Shown: positions 63,005 through 64,000 of the stretch, one piece after another
How the letters are laid out: every line of letters starts with the position of its first letter
Position numbering within the stretch: the stretch's first letter is position 1
DNA from: Pelomonas margarita
Lineage (GTDB): Bacteria; Pseudomonadota; Gammaproteobacteria; Burkholderiales; Burkholderiaceae_C
NCBI RefSeq assembly: GCF_043555875.1
Contig: NZ_JBIGHW010000015.1
Span: forward strand, 29,534 to 93,533
Direction of reading: 5' to 3'
Length of the DNA stretch: 64,000 bases
Translations under genes and position numbers: made by a program
The notes under the pieces: generated by a model
What the model was told of the DNA's origin: nothing
Databases searched by the model: none
Seen by the model: only the letters and a program-made list of their open reading frames with translations

Positions 63005-63760
63005 ATCAGGCGCGGCGGTGGATGAGTTAGCAATACGTTGATACTTAGATGTAATCTTCTCTAAGCGCTGAATTATCTTCCGATTTACTGCAACTTTGTA
63101 ATCAGCCATGCCGTGAACGACTTCATTGCGTATCCGGCGCAACTCCTCTATTTCTTTGGCATCGGAGGATTCAAAGACCCCGGCACGAATCATTTCGTTC
63201 ATCGCCATTAGTGGTGGTCTGATCCGGCCGCCTAGAGTAGACAACTTGTCAGAGTTTTGCTTACCAAGGTCCGCAGTCATTCGCTCGAATGCAACCCATG
63301 ACGCTAGGAATTCACCCAACAGCTGGTGCTGATCTTCTGGCGAAAAGGAGAGGGTCTCACCAAACAGATTTTCGAACAGGAGCTTTGCCAGTTCTGAATA
63401 GATGTCGACTTTGTCGCGATCAACTGTTAGGCCGTTGCCTTGATGATAGAGCTGATTTCTAAGCCTGTGAAACCACTCAATTTCGCCGAGATCTATTCCC
63501 GCAATTTTGTCCGATGCGTATTGCTCAAGTGCATCTAGTAGCTTTGGAAAACTTTCACTGAATTCCGCAAATTCCTTTCTTGGAACAGTAATACCATTTA
63601 TTCGCTTTGGTAGTCCAAGATATGTCTTGATCGTAAGTTCAACTGCATTGTCAACGCTTAATAGTGCGAGTCGCCTATTCTTATCGCTATCTTTGCGCAG
63701 TAGGGAAATTCCGTGTTCTAGAATTTCTTTCGGCCCTGCAGCCCAAGGTTGTGTCGCCAT
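62999..63760 (-). CDS. Protein with two HEPN-like R-x4-H motifs, in a cassette-like setting
   Basis: A 253-residue soluble, mainly helical protein that I cannot assign to a named family. Two R-N-x-x-x-H motifs are visible: R101-N-Q-L-Y-H106 and R211-N-E-V-V-H216, as in HEPN ribonucleases and their relatives; the rest is charged helices. Base composition is much lower in GC than all neighbours, with AT-rich third positions, indicating transfer. GGAGG lies 5 bases before ATG 63760. The gene starts 23 bases after a GTTAGGC core site and its stop lies within GCCTAAC, the layout of an integron cassette. An RNA-targeting or defence role is a guess. Confidence 0.8.
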   Translation of the reverse strand: MATQPWAAGPKEILEHGISLLRKDSDKNRRLALLSVDNAVELTIKTYLGLPKRINGITVPRKEFAEFSESFPKLLDALEQYASDKIAGIDLGEIEWFHRLRNQLYHQGNGLTVDRDKVDIYSELAKLLFENLFGETLSFSPEDQHQLLGEFLASWVAFERMTADLGKQNSDKLSTLGGRIRPPLMAMNEMIRAGVFESSDAKEIEELRRIRNEVVHGMADYKVAVNRKIIQRLEKITSKYQRIANSSTAAPDA

Positions 63761-63778
63761 GTGCCTCCGTTGTATTTC

Positions 63779-63790
63779 TGATGCCTAACG
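63779..63790. mobile_element. Core-site-like sequence before the HEPN gene
   Basis: TGATGCCTAACG is the exact reverse complement of CGTTAGGCATCA at 62997-63008, so the gene is bracketed by a perfect 12-base inverted repeat. On the gene's strand it reads GTTAGGC, the attC/attI core type. Adjacent palindromic DNA (CTCAGCG at 63797 and CGCTGAG at 63865) could be the rest of a degenerate attC. Confidence 0.5.
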
Positions 63791-63946
63791 TTGAAGCTCA
63801 GCGGACGGCGAAGCCGCTACGCGGAGCAACCCCGAAGGCAGAGCCTGCGAAGGGTCCGATGCTGCGCTGAGTCGTCCCGTAATGTTGCTGTTCACGCGAT
63901 CCATTCTGACGCGTGAGACCGAGCAACTCAGCGAGGACTTTCCATC

Positions 63947-64000
63947 ATGGCCATCCACCCCACCGGCAAGCAGCCCGCCGCGCCGCAGGCGAACTACCCT
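63947..64000 (+). CDS. Start of a gene running off the right edge (partial)
   Basis: ATG at 63947 opens MAIHPTGKQPAAPQANYP and continues past the window. GAGGA lies about 11 bases upstream. High GC returns here after the AT-richer cassette. No family can be recognised from 18 residues. Confidence 0.4.
   Translation, partial: MAIHPTGKQPAAPQANYP

Overview
The window is GC-rich and almost fully coding. It carries a set of chromosomal blocks typical of Betaproteobacteria, order Burkholderiales: recA-recX next to sucCD, a pilin and its ligases, gatCAB divergent from mreBCD-mrdA-rodA, pyrE/xthA, and kdsD-kdsC-lptC. Gene content and the short CCCCC/GGGGG intergenic elements suggest the Rubrivivax/Roseateles/Leptothrix neighbourhood; that placement is inference. 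I saw no rRNA, tRNA or CRISPR array.

Layout. 1-6.1 kb: an iron-uptake block, all minus strand (tonB-exbB-exbD, then a siderophore receptor, a PiuC-type dioxygenase, a PepSY membrane protein and the start of another exported protein), with a Fur-box-like palindrome before each transcription unit. 6.1-8.7 kb: holin-like membrane protein, BepA-like M48 protease, moaC. 8.7-12.4 kb: type IV pilin with a sigma-54 promoter, followed by two O-antigen-ligase-type proteins that probably glycosylate it. 12.6-16.2 kb: a class II cyclic-nucleotide phosphodiesterase and a Ser/Thr kinase-PP2C phosphatase-FHA triad. 16.2-20.8 kb: sucD, sucC, DUF2889, recX, recA (with LexA box). 20.8-23.0 kb: TctD/TctE-like two-component pair. 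23.0-29.0 kb: the rod-shape operon mreB-mreC-mreD-mrdA-rodA. 29.1-32.5 kb: gatC-gatA-gatB. 32.6-39.2 kb: DUF4124, pyrE, a second TonB-dependent receptor, xthA, a long imperfect palindrome, a peptide transporter. 39.3-46.4 kb: a DUF5916 outer-membrane protein behind a tiny leader ORF, an SDR, lptC-kdsC-kdsD and an OpgB-like sulfatase-fold enzyme. 46.6-51.9 kb: two tandem diguanylate cyclases, SDR, TetR regulator with a perfect operator, peroxiredoxin-like protein, rlpA. 51.9-55.1 kb: FAH-family hydrolase, nadC, alpha/beta hydrolase, Anbu proteasome-like peptidase. 55.2-59.6 kb: PmrAB-like regulators divergent from a PAP2 phosphatase and a lipid A phosphoethanolamine transferase, with a PmrA-box-like direct repeat between them. 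59.7-60.7 kb: PadR regulator and DUF3861 protein.

60.8-64.0 kb is the accessory end: an internally deleted tyrosine recombinase, a Phd/VapC-type toxin-antitoxin pair, a ~0.5 kb gene-poor stretch, and an AT-richer gene for a protein with two R-x4-H (HEPN-like) motifs. That last gene sits between integron attC-like core sites and looks like a gene cassette. It is the best candidate for an undescribed system here.

The surface genes form a theme: lipid A and Kdo chemistry (eptA, PAP2, kdsCD, lptC), iron receptors, glycosylated pili and c-di-GMP/cAMP signalling, each with a recognisable local control element.
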